Of a DNA stretch of 64,000 nucleotides, positions 1 to 9,026 are shown in pieces. Within the stretch, counting starts at the first letter, position 1; every line of letters begins with the position of its first letter. The DNA comes from Lachnospiraceae bacterium. GTDB lineage: Bacteria; Bacillota; Clostridia; Lachnospirales; Lachnospiraceae. The notes below the pieces were generated by a model that saw nothing but the letters and a program-made list of their open reading frames with translations, did not search any database and was not told the origin of the DNA. The translations under genes were made by a program, and so were the position numbers. The stretch spans positions 53,490 to 117,489 of the forward strand of contig JAFZQU010000006.1 of NCBI GenBank assembly GCA_017620255.1. Direction: 5' to 3'.

Positions 1-701
1 TTCCCGTTTATTTCCGTTACGGTATCCGGGAAGATGACCATGTCATAGTGCCCCAGAAGATTGAAGGATACTGTCGTTACCGGCTTACCGTCAATATAGG
101 ACGGGATCGCAATGATCTTATCGTCTCCCTTGTACCCTACCAGTTCGATCGACTTTCCGTTGTCGTTATAGTAGAACGGAATGTCCGCGCAAAACGGATT
201 ATAGTAGGTCGAATCATAGGTTGTTTCCAGTTTCCAGTCCTCGGAATCCTGATTTCGTTTGTAAAAAGGTGCATCTTTGTCACAGTAAAGGATAACCTTT
301 TTTGTGGGTTCTGCCTTGATCTCCACGATGGTTTCCGGAAGATACAGACTCTCGATATCAAGATTGTCAAAGAAGTGTTCCCCGATCGTCGTTACCATGG
401 TTTCTCCAATGAACGCCGGTATCATCAGGTCTTCGCTTTTGCCCGCATAACTCTCAATGGATATGGTTCCTTTATCCGTCGTGTTGTAGTCAAAGTTCTC
501 GTAGCGGAAATCCAGGAATTTCTTTTCCGAATCAGGCACATTGATCTGGTGAAGCATATTCTCTTGGGCAAACCGCTCCGCGTAACTGCCCGGAGCCGTT
601 GCAATCGGGATGGATCTGTAGAAAACATTCCCCACGATCAACAATCCTATGTACACAATGGCTAAAATGATCGTTACTACATTAAAGGCCGCTCGTTTCA
701 T
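1..701 (-). CDS. Membrane-anchored leucine-rich-repeat (BspA/LRR_5-like) protein, 3' end outside the window
   Basis: An open frame runs from an ATG at 699-701 off the left edge with no stop, giving 233 visible residues. The start is fixed by an AAGGAGGGG ribosome site about 7 nt upstream. An N-terminal hydrophobic stretch (about residues 6-24, with VVTIILAIVYIGLLIVG) is a signal anchor or uncleaved signal peptide. The exported part carries units of the type IPAFIGETMVTTIGEHFF...LPETIVEI and IPSYIDGKPVTTVSF...FPDTVTEI, which match the spacing of BspA/TpLRR-type leucine-rich repeats common on surfaces of gut Firmicutes. It starts 3 nt after the stop of the SPFH gene, so the two are very probably cotranscribed. 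LRR_5 proteins generally act in binding; the ligand cannot be read from sequence. The C-terminus is unseen, so any enzymatic or anchoring domain there is unknown. Confidence 0.8.
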   Translation of the reverse strand, partial: MKRAAFNVVTIILAIVYIGLLIVGNVFYRSIPIATAPGSYAERFAQENMLHQINVPDSEKKFLDFRYENFDYNTTDKGTISIESYAGKSEDLMIPAFIGETMVTTIGEHFFDNLDIESLYLPETIVEIKAEPTKKVILYCDKDAPFYKRNQDSEDWKLETTYDSTYYNPFCADIPFYYNDNGKSIELVGYKGDDKIIAIPSYIDGKPVTTVSFNLLGHYDMVIFPDTVTEING

Positions 702-704
702 CCG

Positions 705-1868
705 TTATCCCCTCCTTGTCCCGCATTTCGGGCAGAAGTTTGCGTCTGCAGACAACTCCGCCCCACAGGAAGCACATAACACTTTTGTTTCCACTTTTGT
801 TCCGCATTTTTCACAGAATAATGCGCCTGCGCTGAGAACGGCGCCGCAGGATGCACATGTTTTTTTGCCGGTCTCTTCCTGTCCGGCTGCGCTCTGCATA
901 GCCGATGTTGCCATTGTTCCGACCTGCTGCCCCAGGGTGCCGCCGATACCGGTCATCATGCCCATTCCGATGCCGACATTGTTCATCTGTGCTGCGGCAT
1001 CATTCCCGGCAACTTCCGAGGCAACATCAAAGCCTCTCTCCTGTTGATATGTGTAGCCTTCCAACTGACGTTTCTTTGCAATGGCTTCAGCCTCGATCAC
1101 CGTCTGCTGGGCCTTTGTCTGTTCATTTATGATCGAAACTTTCTGATTCAGTTCTGCTTCTGCGACATCCGTGACTTTTCTGAAGTGCAGATCCTTGAAT
1201 TTCTTAAAGTTGGGATCCTCATCCGGTTTGACAACCGTGGTTATGAGAAATGTCTTCAGATCGATCCCGTAATCCGTAAAATCATCGGCAAGCATGGGCT
1301 TGATCGCATCCGAGATCACGGTCAGGTGCTGATCAATGTTGAAGATGCTGATCTTCTTTTCAATGATGACCGAAGGAATGATCGATTTGATCCTGTTCAT
1401 CAGAAAGGCCCGGAAGTAAGACGTCAATTCAGCAAGTGTCAGATTCTTGGTTGTCCCCACAACCTTAACAAGCAGTTTCGTGGAGTTGGAGACTGCCAGA
1501 CTCATCTGGCCGCATGCACCGATCTCCAAAGGGAAATTGTATTCCGGATCCAGGTAGGATATCTTGCTGTCAGTACCCCATTTGATCGACATGTGTTCTG
1601 TGAGATTCACAAAGTAGATCTCGCAGTGGAATGCACTCTTCCCGCCTGTCGTAATCTTTTGCAACTGCTTGATGACCGGCAGGTTTTCCGTCTCGAGCAC
1701 ATGCTTACCCGGCCCGAAAACTTCCAGTACCTCTCCGTTCAGCAGGAAAACCGCCTCCTGTGATTCATGGACGATCAACTGTGAGCCGACATTGAAATCC
1801 GTTGTCGGATGTTTCCAAACAAAAGTGCTGTTATCACCCTCGTACTTTATTACACTTGTTATAGCCAT
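705..1868 (-). CDS. SPFH-domain protein with C-terminal double zinc ribbon (YdjI-like)
   Basis: 387 aa, complete. Residues about 25-220 resemble the SPFH/virion-core-like fold (start MAITSVIKYEGDNSTFVWKH; conserved HESQEAVFLLNGE and FGPGKHVLETENLP). A predicted helical segment with NEQTKAQQTVIEAEAIAKK (about 245-270) is the usual SPFH coiled coil. A Gly/Met-rich linker (GIGMGMMTGIGG) follows, then two C4 zinc ribbons: CASCGAVL...CEKCGTK and CASCGAEL...CPKCGTR. SPFH proteins form membrane-associated multimers; bacterial members of this subgroup are linked to envelope-stress responses, but the specific role here is not known. There is no signal peptide, so it is expected at the cytoplasmic membrane face. 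GGGAGGG lies 5 nt before the ATG. It heads a two-gene unit with the LRR protein. Confidence 0.85.
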   Translation of the reverse strand: MAITSVIKYEGDNSTFVWKHPTTDFNVGSQLIVHESQEAVFLLNGEVLEVFGPGKHVLETENLPVIKQLQKITTGGKSAFHCEIYFVNLTEHMSIKWGTDSKISYLDPEYNFPLEIGACGQMSLAVSNSTKLLVKVVGTTKNLTLAELTSYFRAFLMNRIKSIIPSVIIEKKISIFNIDQHLTVISDAIKPMLADDFTDYGIDLKTFLITTVVKPDEDPNFKKFKDLHFRKVTDVAEAELNQKVSIINEQTKAQQTVIEAEAIAKKRQLEGYTYQQERGFDVASEVAGNDAAAQMNNVGIGMGMMTGIGGTLGQQVGTMATSAMQSAAGQEETGKKTCASCGAVLSAGALFCEKCGTKVETKVLCASCGAELSADANFCPKCGTRRG

Positions 1869-1907
1869 ATAAACCCTCCCATGCGCATATGCCCATATTT
1901 AATTATT

Positions 1908-1935
1908 ATTATACTATACAGTTGCAGAAATACAA
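1908..1935 (-). promoter_or_regulatory. Sigma-A-type promoter of the SPFH/LRR unit
   Basis: Read on the minus strand: TTGTAT (-35, 1930-1935), a 16-nt spacer, and TATAAT (-10, 1908-1913). It lies about 40 nt upstream of the SPFH start codon. The -10 is perfect and the -35 matches 4 of 6 positions. Confidence 0.6.
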
Positions 1936-1958
1936 AGAATTTAATTACTATAAACCGT

Positions 1959-1987
1959 TTGACAAATGCGCCGGTTCGCGGTATTAT
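1959..1987 (+). promoter_or_regulatory. Strong promoter of tRNA-Leu
   Basis: TTGACA (1959-1964), exactly 17 nt, then TATTAT (1982-1987), ending 23 nt before the mature tRNA 5' end. This is the best sigma-A match in the window after that of the CNNM gene, as expected for a stable RNA. Confidence 0.85.
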
Positions 1988-2010
1988 AACACTTGCGTCA
2001 GATGACGTAC

Positions 2011-2094
2011 GCGGAGGTGTCGGAATTGGCAGACGAGCAAGACTAAGGATCTTGTGGGAGCAATCTCGTGTGGGTTCAAGTCCCATTCTCCGCA
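2011..2094 (+). tRNA. tRNA-Leu, anticodon AAG
   Basis: A class II tRNA. The acceptor GCGGAGG (2011-2017) pairs with TCTCCGC (2087-2093), followed by discriminator A. The anticodon stem CAAGA/TCTTG encloses loop CTAAGGA, giving anticodon AAG (reads CUY Leu codons, presumably with inosine at position 34). A long variable arm follows, then T stem GTGGG/CCCAT around TTCAAGT. The 3' CCA is not encoded: the next bases are TGAAAA. It is a single tRNA gene with its own promoter and terminator and is not part of a cluster. Confidence 0.96.
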
Positions 2095-2096
2095 TG

Positions 2097-2131
2097 AAAA
2101 AAGTGTCGATCATATCGGCACTTTTTCTTTT
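2097..2131 (+). terminator. Intrinsic terminator of tRNA-Leu, probably bidirectional
   Basis: Stem GTGTCGAT/ATCGGCAC around loop CAT, extended by A-run/T-run pairing, with CTTTTTCTTTT after it on the plus strand and a T-rich run on the minus strand. It can also end transcripts of the minus-strand small gene that stops at 2176. Confidence 0.85.
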
Positions 2132-2175
2132 GCTTTAGGAATTCGTGTGAAATAATATGCTCCTGCTATCGAATA

Positions 2176-2400
2176 TTAAACCGTCTTCTCCCCGATAAAG
2201 ACCGGTTCGTATCTTTCGTAAAACTCTGTTTGGCACACTGCCCGTCCTGTGTCTTTTATAATACAACACGGGCCATCGCCGCCGATCGTAAACGCGTCTG
2301 CCTTTGCTTTAAACATATAGCCGACATCGTACTCATCACATGCATCGATATTGTGTTTCAATTCCCTTGCTTTTTTCAAAGCATCCTCATATGTGATCAT
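2176..2400 (-). CDS. Small uncharacterised protein
   Basis: 74 aa, complete, starting MITYEDALKKAREL with GGAGAGG 4 nt before the ATG. No signal peptide or membrane segment is visible. The N-terminal half is a charged amphipathic helix; the C-terminal half is predicted beta with GGDGPCCIIKDTG and a final FYERYEPVFIGEKTV. I do not recognise the family. It is divergent from the MBL-fold hydrolase gene, with about 87 nt between starts, and has a TATAAT-like -10 (minus strand, around 2418-2423) but no good -35. The strong ribosome site and compact protein-like composition argue that it is real. A small immunity or YrhB-like protein is possible but not supported by any motif. Confidence 0.65.
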   Translation of the reverse strand: MITYEDALKKARELKHNIDACDEYDVGYMFKAKADAFTIGGDGPCCIIKDTGRAVCQTEFYERYEPVFIGEKTV

Positions 2401-2427
2401 ATTTCCTCTCCTGTTCCATTATACTGT

Positions 2428-2460
2428 GATTTTTGCAAAATCCGTGCCGGATATTATAAT
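2428..2460 (+). promoter_or_regulatory. Promoter of the MBL-fold gene with overlapping palindrome
   Basis: TTGCAA (2433-2438), 16 nt, then a perfect TATAAT (2455-2460), 28 nt before the ATG. The -35 lies inside an inverted repeat, GATTTT-TGC-AAAATC (2428-2442), in the divergent intergenic region. This is a plausible repressor site affecting both genes, but only one copy exists here. Confidence 0.55.
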
Positions 2461-2487
2461 TATATTATAATTGCGGAGCATAAACAA

Positions 2488-3072
2488 ATGGTTACGAAGA
2501 TCAGATACGGAAACACAAACACATTCTTTATCCGGGGGAGCAAAAAGAATCTCCTGGTCGATACGGACTATGCGGGCACACTGCCCCTGTTCTATAAAGC
2601 CATCAAGGAGAACGGCATTACAGCGAAAGAGATCGATTACGTGCTTGCCACGCACTATCACCCGGACCATATGGGACTTATCAGCGAACTGATGGCGCAG
2701 GGCGTTAATCTTCTGCTTGCAGAACCGCAGGTGCGTTTTGTACATGGTTCAGACGCGATCTTTGCCAAAGAGCCGCAGCTTGGATATAAACCGATCGACG
2801 ATACTTCAGCGGTCATCCTTTCACCGGACAAAAGCAGAGCGTTCTTTGAGTCTCTGGGGATCAAAGGCGAGATCATCTGCACTCCGAGCCACAGTAAAGA
2901 CAGCATTTCCGTTGTCCTTGATGGAGGGATATGTCTCGCAGGCGATCTGGAGCCGTATGAATATCTGGGTGCTTATGAAGATAACAAAGCACTAAATGAC
3001 GACTGGAACAGGGTTATGTCTTATAGTCCCGGAATCGTTTATTATGCACACGCAAACGAGAAGTATTTTTGA
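2488..3072 (+). CDS. Metallo-beta-lactamase-fold hydrolase
   Basis: 194 aa from the ATG at 2488, chosen because GGAG sits 9 nt upstream and the promoter ends at 2460; the frame is open further upstream but that part overlaps the promoter and the divergent gene. The metal-binding motif THYHPDHMG (HxHxDH, about residues 56-64), a second His in CTPSHSKDS, an Asp in CLAGDLEPYE and a C-terminal His in YYAHANEKYF supply the usual two-zinc ligand set. The protein is cytosolic with no signal peptide. It is shorter than glyoxalase II or RNase Z, so the substrate cannot be assigned. No other gene joins it in a unit. Confidence 0.85.
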   Translation: MVTKIRYGNTNTFFIRGSKKNLLVDTDYAGTLPLFYKAIKENGITAKEIDYVLATHYHPDHMGLISELMAQGVNLLLAEPQVRFVHGSDAIFAKEPQLGYKPIDDTSAVILSPDKSRAFFESLGIKGEIICTPSHSKDSISVVLDGGICLAGDLEPYEYLGAYEDNKALNDDWNRVMSYSPGIVYYAHANEKYF

Positions 3073-3121
3073 TTGGCATCTGGGATTTGTATAACAATGT
3101 AATCCGGTTCTATGTAAAACA

Positions 3122-3157
3122 CTTGCCCACAAAGACAGTAATGAAATTGTGGGCAAG
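3122..3157 (-). terminator. Intrinsic terminator of the 1941-aa exoprotein gene
   Basis: Perfect 11-bp inverted repeat CTTGCCCACAA/TTGTGGGCAAG with a 14-nt loop. On the minus strand it is followed by TGTTTTACATA, 14 nt past the stop codon of the giant gene. On the plus strand there is no T-run, so it may only weakly end the MBL transcript. Confidence 0.7.
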
Positions 3158-3170
3158 GGGTATCAATCAT

Positions 3171-6100
3171 TCAGTTAGAAAGATTTCTCCACCACCAAAT
3201 GAAGTTCTTGGGGCCGATGGTAAAGGTGATCGTCTTCCTGCCGCAGTAATCGCCGGTTCCGACCACGTCCACCGTAGCTTTGCCTTTGGCGGTATGGTTC
3301 TTATAAGTACTTACGTCAAATTCAAAGGTCGGTGCGGGCTGGTTCTTAACAGCCTTCCATATGATATCGCCTGCTGACAGGAACACTTCCTTTCCGGTAT
3401 ATTTCTTCGGATCAAGGCTTGCCGTCATTTTGCTGATGTCATACTTTCCGATCCGGTATTTACCTGTTATCGGACCGCTGTAATTTCCCGCTCCGGTCAC
3501 CTCGATGCGGATCTCATCGCCCGGGGCCAGTTCAGCTGTATCCGCTAACGGTGTGGTTTCATCACCCTTATAGAATTTAAAGACTTTTTGATAATCGGTT
3601 CCGGCTTTCAAGGTCTTCCCGTCTTTATCCACGAGCGTGACTTTTTTCGTCTTCCACTTGTTTGTTGCCGTCTGGGAGACCACATCAGCGGCTATGACTT
3701 TCACACCCGCGGTTTCCATATCCGTTCCCACGATCTTAAAGGTGGCTGATGCATCCGTTCCCTTAAAGTTTCCTTTTCCGGTCACTTTGACAGTGGGGAG
3801 TTTCCCCGTATTGTTGCCTTCGTTCAACGCCGTGTTGTTGACATAGGAAAGCGTGTAGTCTGTTTTTTCGACACAGGGGATCCACTTCTCGCCTACTTTG
3901 AATTCCACAGTTACTTCCGGCTTTGTGCCTGCCTTCGCATACGGATATTTATTTTCTGCAGGCGGATTCTTCAGTGTGACCCTGAACTTCTCAGCCGCTT
4001 TCGGATCTTTTGCGATATCAAACGGCGCGATCTTAAAGGTCTTGCTGAATGTGCCGGTGCAGCCGTTGATACCGGTCAGTATCATCGTGGCCGTTCCGGC
4101 TTTGATATTGTTCTTATAATCTACGATGCAGTCGACATTCCTCTTTTCAACAGGATCTGTGATGGCTTCATATTCTTCCTGCGTTTTGACAATGAGCTGC
4201 GTGATACCTGCACCGGATTTAAAGTAGGGCTTTAGCTCCGCTTCGTCCTGCTCCAGTTTTGATCCGCTGTATGTCATGGTTCCCTGGAACGTGCCGCCCA
4301 ATGTCACTTTATTCATCGGGATGCCCGTGATCTTGAAGGATACGGTGCGGGAACCAACATATCCGCTTGCTTCTACGCCCGTGATCTTTACATAGTATGT
4401 GCCTATTTCGGAGGGTTCATCAACGGCCTGTGTACAAGCGGCATTTTTATAAGTTGCAACCGTAAAGTGTGTATCCTGAGTAAGCGGTCCGCCATCCTTT
4501 ACGCTCAGCGGGATCAGCACGGGATTACCGTCGTTATACGGCTGATCCGGGATCTTGTCGATCTTGAGTTTGCTGACAAGTACCTTTTCTTTTGCATAAA
4601 TCTCAAAAGGCACATTTACGCATCCCCGGTAGTTTTCTTTTCCTTCGATTACTGCATAGTATTTCCCGGGTTCTTTGGGTTCAACCAACGGACCGGCTTC
4701 ATCCGTATTCGTCCTTTCATGATACTCTATCGTGAAGTCTTTATTTTTAACGAGTTTCTTTTTACCATAAGTGATCGTCGGGACCGGTTTGTAGGGCTTG
4801 TTATTATGATTGGCATCGGCAATTTCAGAAACAGTTATGTCGGCATCACCAATATCCTTCTCTGTGATCTTAAAGGTTTCTGTTTCCATACCGCTATAAT
4901 TGCCCTTACCCCGAAGCGTTATAAGAGCCGTCGTACCGACATTAGTATTATTACTGTATGAAATCGTGTAATCTTTGTTTTCTACTAATAGCGTATTATA
5001 ACAAAAGACCTTTACAACCGGCTTAATTGCAAACCCTGTATATGTATATCCGTTTTCATCGATGCCTGTAATATAAAAACCGTTGGGAATGTCTTTTTCA
5101 GTTCCATCCTCATTGATTTCCTTAACTTTATTGTCATTCTCATCTAAAACATATAATTTGACCTCATCGGCTTCAGCATCGCTTCCCACATCACTATTCA
5201 TCCTTTTTCCGGTCTGCAGAATGACACTCTCAAAGGTTTTCTCAGCATAATCCGTTACCTGTCCGGAATTATCGTATGAATAATCCAGAATCCCATATGT
5301 CATTGTTCCATTATCGGTTCCGACAAGATCAAGACAATATTGGCTGTCTGCAGGAAGTACTATACATTTTTCATCTCCTACAGCGAACATCAGAACATTC
5401 TCATCTTTCACTTCTCCAACAGTATTATTGATTATGCTTCCAATGACGTTCCCCTGCCGATCAACTAGTTTTACATCAACAGGGCACCTGATGATGGCTA
5501 TGCGTCTTTGTGTCGCCAATACATATCTGCTTTCAGATAACAGCCACGCCATGTATGTTTCCGTCATATGATGTTCATTAGAGTCTTGATTGACGACGAC
5601 AGAAAAATTTTTACCCGTCAGATCTTTGTAGCACTGAGCAAACACGCTGTCAACCGTAGTAAACTCACGATCTATACCATGTCTTAATGTAACCAGGTAT
5701 TGCGGACAATTTGGTACCCAATCATCTTCATTTATATAGTTCTTAATAAACCACTTATTTCCACTGGTTTCTCTTATCGAAAACGGACTGGCAAATGTAT
5801 AGCATGTGATGTGTTTACCATCAATGCCGTACGAATCATGCAGCGCAGCGGCCAGATTATTTGCATCTGCCCCTCCCAGACTATGTCCGGTCACGAAAAA
5901 CCTGTTTTTGTTATCCCGAATATCTATGTCACGGTCAGTAAGAAAGTTAACAACATCATAGTTTAGTATATTTGCAGCATCTGCTTCAAAGGGGATAAAT
6001 ATGTCTGTAATCCCGTCCTTTACTAAATCCTGGGTTCCTCTTATGACTATCGTGATAAGATTATAGACCTGTCCTTCTTTTTCGTATTGCCTTAACGCTA

Positions 6101-8996
6101 TGGTATGTGCAGTCCCCATCTCATAGTATTTATACTGCCATCTCCACCTGTCGCTGATTTCCTCCAGCAATCCCATTCGCTTAAGCGTGTCATCCACGGC
6201 ATCACATGAGTCATACGCACTGCTGCTCAATGCCAGTGCGCCGATTGCCAGATTCTTATCCGTTTTTTCAGAATATACGTTGTTTAGCAGCTTATCAATG
6301 TTCCAGTCAAATTCAATCTCCTTGCCGCTAAATCCGATCACTGTCTTTGATTCATTTGACTTGACCTTTCCCGCATAGGTCCAAAGACCTGCTGACGATG
6401 CAAGGTTGATCCGGATGGCAGGGCGTACACATACATGATTATAGTCTACGAACTCTCCATACGGATAAACGCCCCCGTTTTGACTGATATATGCTGCATC
6501 ATTATTACTACGGCCGGGCGACCTTAACCACCACATATCGGACACTGTCATTTTATTGGTATGATAACCATCTTTATTCTGCACATAGTTCGTTTTATAT
6601 GCCACTCGCGTCTGATCATCATCCGTATATGTCGAGTTGTACTCCATTTCCCGAAAGTCATTGACAATAAACCCATGATCGGGGTTCATTGCCTCCGATA
6701 TCGACAAACAAAATACCTTATCATATGTATCATCTCCGGCATCCGTTTCCCAAACCGGATTATCATCATTTACAACTCTTGCAGAGAGTATCGCATTCCT
6801 TTCCGCTTCCGTAAACGCATTCCTGAGAAAACCATCCCCTGAAAAATCTTTTCCGGCTTGGTTGGAAAACACACTGTAATTGTTCAAAAAAGATCTGATC
6901 GTTGACGTCTGCCAGGTAACCCGTCTGTCCTCCGTATTGTATTCAACAATATCGAGTATTTGGTCTGAAAGGAGCAGAGCATTTTCATCCTGATCTATAT
7001 CAAGTATTCTCCATTTGACAGGATCTTTTTTATCGGCAACCGTAACCTTTCCGTCCCCGTTCGAATCCGTATACTGCCAGTATTTTCCAAAGTACAGGCA
7101 AGCCCATGTTGTGACTCCGTCAGAGGTTTTCTTTGGTTTTTTCGGTACGTTTTCCGGCTCGGGATCATCCGGATCATCCGGACCAGATGTATTGGAAGGC
7201 GCGATTTCCTTCACAACCCCATCTGCGCATACGGTTCCCGCATAACTCCAAAGCGAAGGATTCTCTTTCAGGTTCATTCGAAGTGCCGGACGCACTCCGT
7301 GGATACCTGCCGCAGTGAAACTTCCCCCTGCATGTGCGGCTCCGTCTATGCCAACATATGTCATCCCTCTTCTGCCGCTACCACCCACATTTCCAGGTGT
7401 GCGTAGCCACCAATCTATCGCTGTCCATGCCAAATTTTTATATACATATTCACCAGTTTTATCGTTAACAAAATTAGTCCTCAGTGCAACACGGGAAGAC
7501 GTTGACTCAGTGTATTTATCACTGTTTCGCGTGTAAAGAAAATCATTGCCCTTAAATCCATAATCCGGATCAGTCGCCTCTGCGAGCGAAAGACAGAAGA
7601 TCTTATCCGTTGTATCGTTTCCTCCCGCCGTATTAAAGACCGGATTATCATCATTTATAACATTAGATGACAATATCGCATCTTTCTCTGCAGAAGAAAA
7701 TGCATTATTGTAAAACCCATCATTTGTGTTGTCTTCTTCGTCGTCGGTTCCGTAACTGTTGAGAAAAGAACGCAATGCACACTCTTCCCATGTGATCATA
7801 TAGTTTGTGTCATGATATTGCATATAGTCAAGTATCATGTCGGAAAGCAGAAGAGCCTCTCCATTTTCATCGATAGTAAGCACCCTCCACTTGATCGGAT
7901 CCTTTCTGTCTTCCTGTGTAACGTCACCATCTTTGTTGGAATCCGTATCCTGCCAGTAATTGCCAAACCATATACAATCCCATGTTGGTGCTGCATCTTC
8001 TATTTCCGGCCCTGCTATTTCCTCAATCTCTTTCTCTTCAACCGTTCCCTCACCCGGTCTTCCCTTTTCATGGACCACCCCGTTAGAGCAAACGGTTCCG
8101 GCATAATTCCAACAGGAAACATGATCATCCAATTTTATTCTGATCGCCGGACGAACTCCCAGAACATGATCATATGCCGAATTATACCCGCTCGGAGCGA
8201 ATGCATATACTGCTCCTCCATAAAATACACCTGTTCCACCCGTCGTCCGCAAGTACCATGCCATCCAGCTCTCAACACAATCAGCATAGCGCGGTTCCGA
8301 GGTGTATTTTGTTGCAATTGCCTCACGCGTTATGTCTTCATCTGTGTGATAGTAACCATCCTCGGAAACAAATTCATTTTTCACAAATCCATAAACTGAT
8401 GTCATTGCCTCCTCTGTGGAAAGCAAAAAGATCCTGTCATATGTATCATCGCCGCCGCCATTTTCACTTATCGGATTCGGACTGTTTACGATACGGGAAA
8501 TCTCAATGGCAGTTCTCTCTTCCTCTGAGAAAGCATTAAGCAAAAATCCGTTCGATGAGAAATCGATATTACTGTCATTTTCAGATGAATCGTAACAATT
8601 CAAAAAGGATCGCAGATCACAGGTTTCCCATTCGCTACCCATGCTCGAAGTATACTTTACAATATCGATGATCTTATCGGAAAGAAGCAACGCAATGCCG
8701 TCTTCATCCACATCAAGCACTCGCCATTTAATTGGGTCTTTGTTGTCCTCCTGCGTTACTTTTCCATCATTGTTTGAATCAGAATACTGCCAATAATTTC
8801 CAAACCAGATACAGTCCCATGTCGTTACGCCTGTATCGGTTGTTGAAGGCTTGCAGATTTGTACGGCACTCTCTCCTAACGCAGAGAGTTCATTCTCAAC
8901 ACCATACTCTGAAGCAGAGACATCCGGTAGCCGGCCACTCAAAAAAAGGGTCAGGCATATAAACATTGCAACCGTCTGCTTAATCATCTTTTTCAT
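3171..8996 (-). CDS. Giant secreted protein: 3x DUF6273, lipase-like domain, 7 Ig-like stalk domains, C-terminal WWWR
   Basis: 1941 aa. A signal peptide (MKKMIKQTVAMFICLTLFLSG..., cleavage near SASEY) is followed by three tandem copies of a roughly 250-aa module, starting near residues 57, 336 and 627, each with WxCxxFGxYWQ, an EF-hand-like loop (such as DSNNDGKVTQED), KWRVLxxDxDxxALLLSD and a closing WLRxxG...VRPAIRI. This is the DUF6273 type, of unknown function. Next is a class-3 lipase-like alpha/beta-hydrolase (about 920-1240): VIRGTQDL, nucleophile elbow VTGHSLGGA (near 1036), probable Asp in NEDDWVP and His in EHHMTE. Residues 1315-1941 are seven Ig-like domains with DYTISYSNNT...GKGNYSG signatures, ending IGPKNFIWWWRNLSN. 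It has no LPXTG, SLH or choline-binding anchor. GGAG lies 8 nt before the ATG. It is secreted; the substrate is unknown. Confidence 0.85.
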   Translation of the reverse strand: MKKMIKQTVAMFICLTLFLSGRLPDVSASEYGVENELSALGESAVQICKPSTTDTGVTTWDCIWFGNYWQYSDSNNDGKVTQEDNKDPIKWRVLDVDEDGIALLLSDKIIDIVKYTSSMGSEWETCDLRSFLNCYDSSENDSNIDFSSNGFLLNAFSEEERTAIEISRIVNSPNPISENGGGDDTYDRIFLLSTEEAMTSVYGFVKNEFVSEDGYYHTDEDITREAIATKYTSEPRYADCVESWMAWYLRTTGGTGVFYGGAVYAFAPSGYNSAYDHVLGVRPAIRIKLDDHVSCWNYAGTVCSNGVVHEKGRPGEGTVEEKEIEEIAGPEIEDAAPTWDCIWFGNYWQDTDSNKDGDVTQEDRKDPIKWRVLTIDENGEALLLSDMILDYMQYHDTNYMITWEECALRSFLNSYGTDDEEDNTNDGFYNNAFSSAEKDAILSSNVINDDNPVFNTAGGNDTTDKIFCLSLAEATDPDYGFKGNDFLYTRNSDKYTESTSSRVALRTNFVNDKTGEYVYKNLAWTAIDWWLRTPGNVGGSGRRGMTYVGIDGAAHAGGSFTAAGIHGVRPALRMNLKENPSLWSYAGTVCADGVVKEIAPSNTSGPDDPDDPEPENVPKKPKKTSDGVTTWACLYFGKYWQYTDSNGDGKVTVADKKDPVKWRILDIDQDENALLLSDQILDIVEYNTEDRRVTWQTSTIRSFLNNYSVFSNQAGKDFSGDGFLRNAFTEAERNAILSARVVNDDNPVWETDAGDDTYDKVFCLSISEAMNPDHGFIVNDFREMEYNSTYTDDDQTRVAYKTNYVQNKDGYHTNKMTVSDMWWLRSPGRSNNDAAYISQNGGVYPYGEFVDYNHVCVRPAIRINLASSAGLWTYAGKVKSNESKTVIGFSGKEIEFDWNIDKLLNNVYSEKTDKNLAIGALALSSSAYDSCDAVDDTLKRMGLLEEISDRWRWQYKYYEMGTAHTIALRQYEKEGQVYNLITIVIRGTQDLVKDGITDIFIPFEADAANILNYDVVNFLTDRDIDIRDNKNRFFVTGHSLGGADANNLAAALHDSYGIDGKHITCYTFASPFSIRETSGNKWFIKNYINEDDWVPNCPQYLVTLRHGIDREFTTVDSVFAQCYKDLTGKNFSVVVNQDSNEHHMTETYMAWLLSESRYVLATQRRIAIIRCPVDVKLVDRQGNVIGSIINNTVGEVKDENVLMFAVGDEKCIVLPADSQYCLDLVGTDNGTMTYGILDYSYDNSGQVTDYAEKTFESVILQTGKRMNSDVGSDAEADEVKLYVLDENDNKVKEINEDGTEKDIPNGFYITGIDENGYTYTGFAIKPVVKVFCYNTLLVENKDYTISYSNNTNVGTTALITLRGKGNYSGMETETFKITEKDIGDADITVSEIADANHNNKPYKPVPTITYGKKKLVKNKDFTIEYHERTNTDEAGPLVEPKEPGKYYAVIEGKENYRGCVNVPFEIYAKEKVLVSKLKIDKIPDQPYNDGNPVLIPLSVKDGGPLTQDTHFTVATYKNAACTQAVDEPSEIGTYYVKITGVEASGYVGSRTVSFKITGIPMNKVTLGGTFQGTMTYSGSKLEQDEAELKPYFKSGAGITQLIVKTQEEYEAITDPVEKRNVDCIVDYKNNIKAGTATMILTGINGCTGTFSKTFKIAPFDIAKDPKAAEKFRVTLKNPPAENKYPYAKAGTKPEVTVEFKVGEKWIPCVEKTDYTLSYVNNTALNEGNNTGKLPTVKVTGKGNFKGTDASATFKIVGTDMETAGVKVIAADVVSQTATNKWKTKKVTLVDKDGKTLKAGTDYQKVFKFYKGDETTPLADTAELAPGDEIRIEVTGAGNYSGPITGKYRIGKYDISKMTASLDPKKYTGKEVFLSAGDIIWKAVKNQPAPTFEFDVSTYKNHTAKGKATVDVVGTGDYCGRKTITFTIGPKNFIWWWRNLSN

Positions 8997-9026
8997 ATTA
9001 TTATCTCCATGTATGATTCACCGTTC

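Noticed and set aside
48..665. Plus-strand open frame of 205 codons
   Set aside because: It lies opposite the partial LRR gene, which has a strong ribosome site, signal anchor and LRR units.
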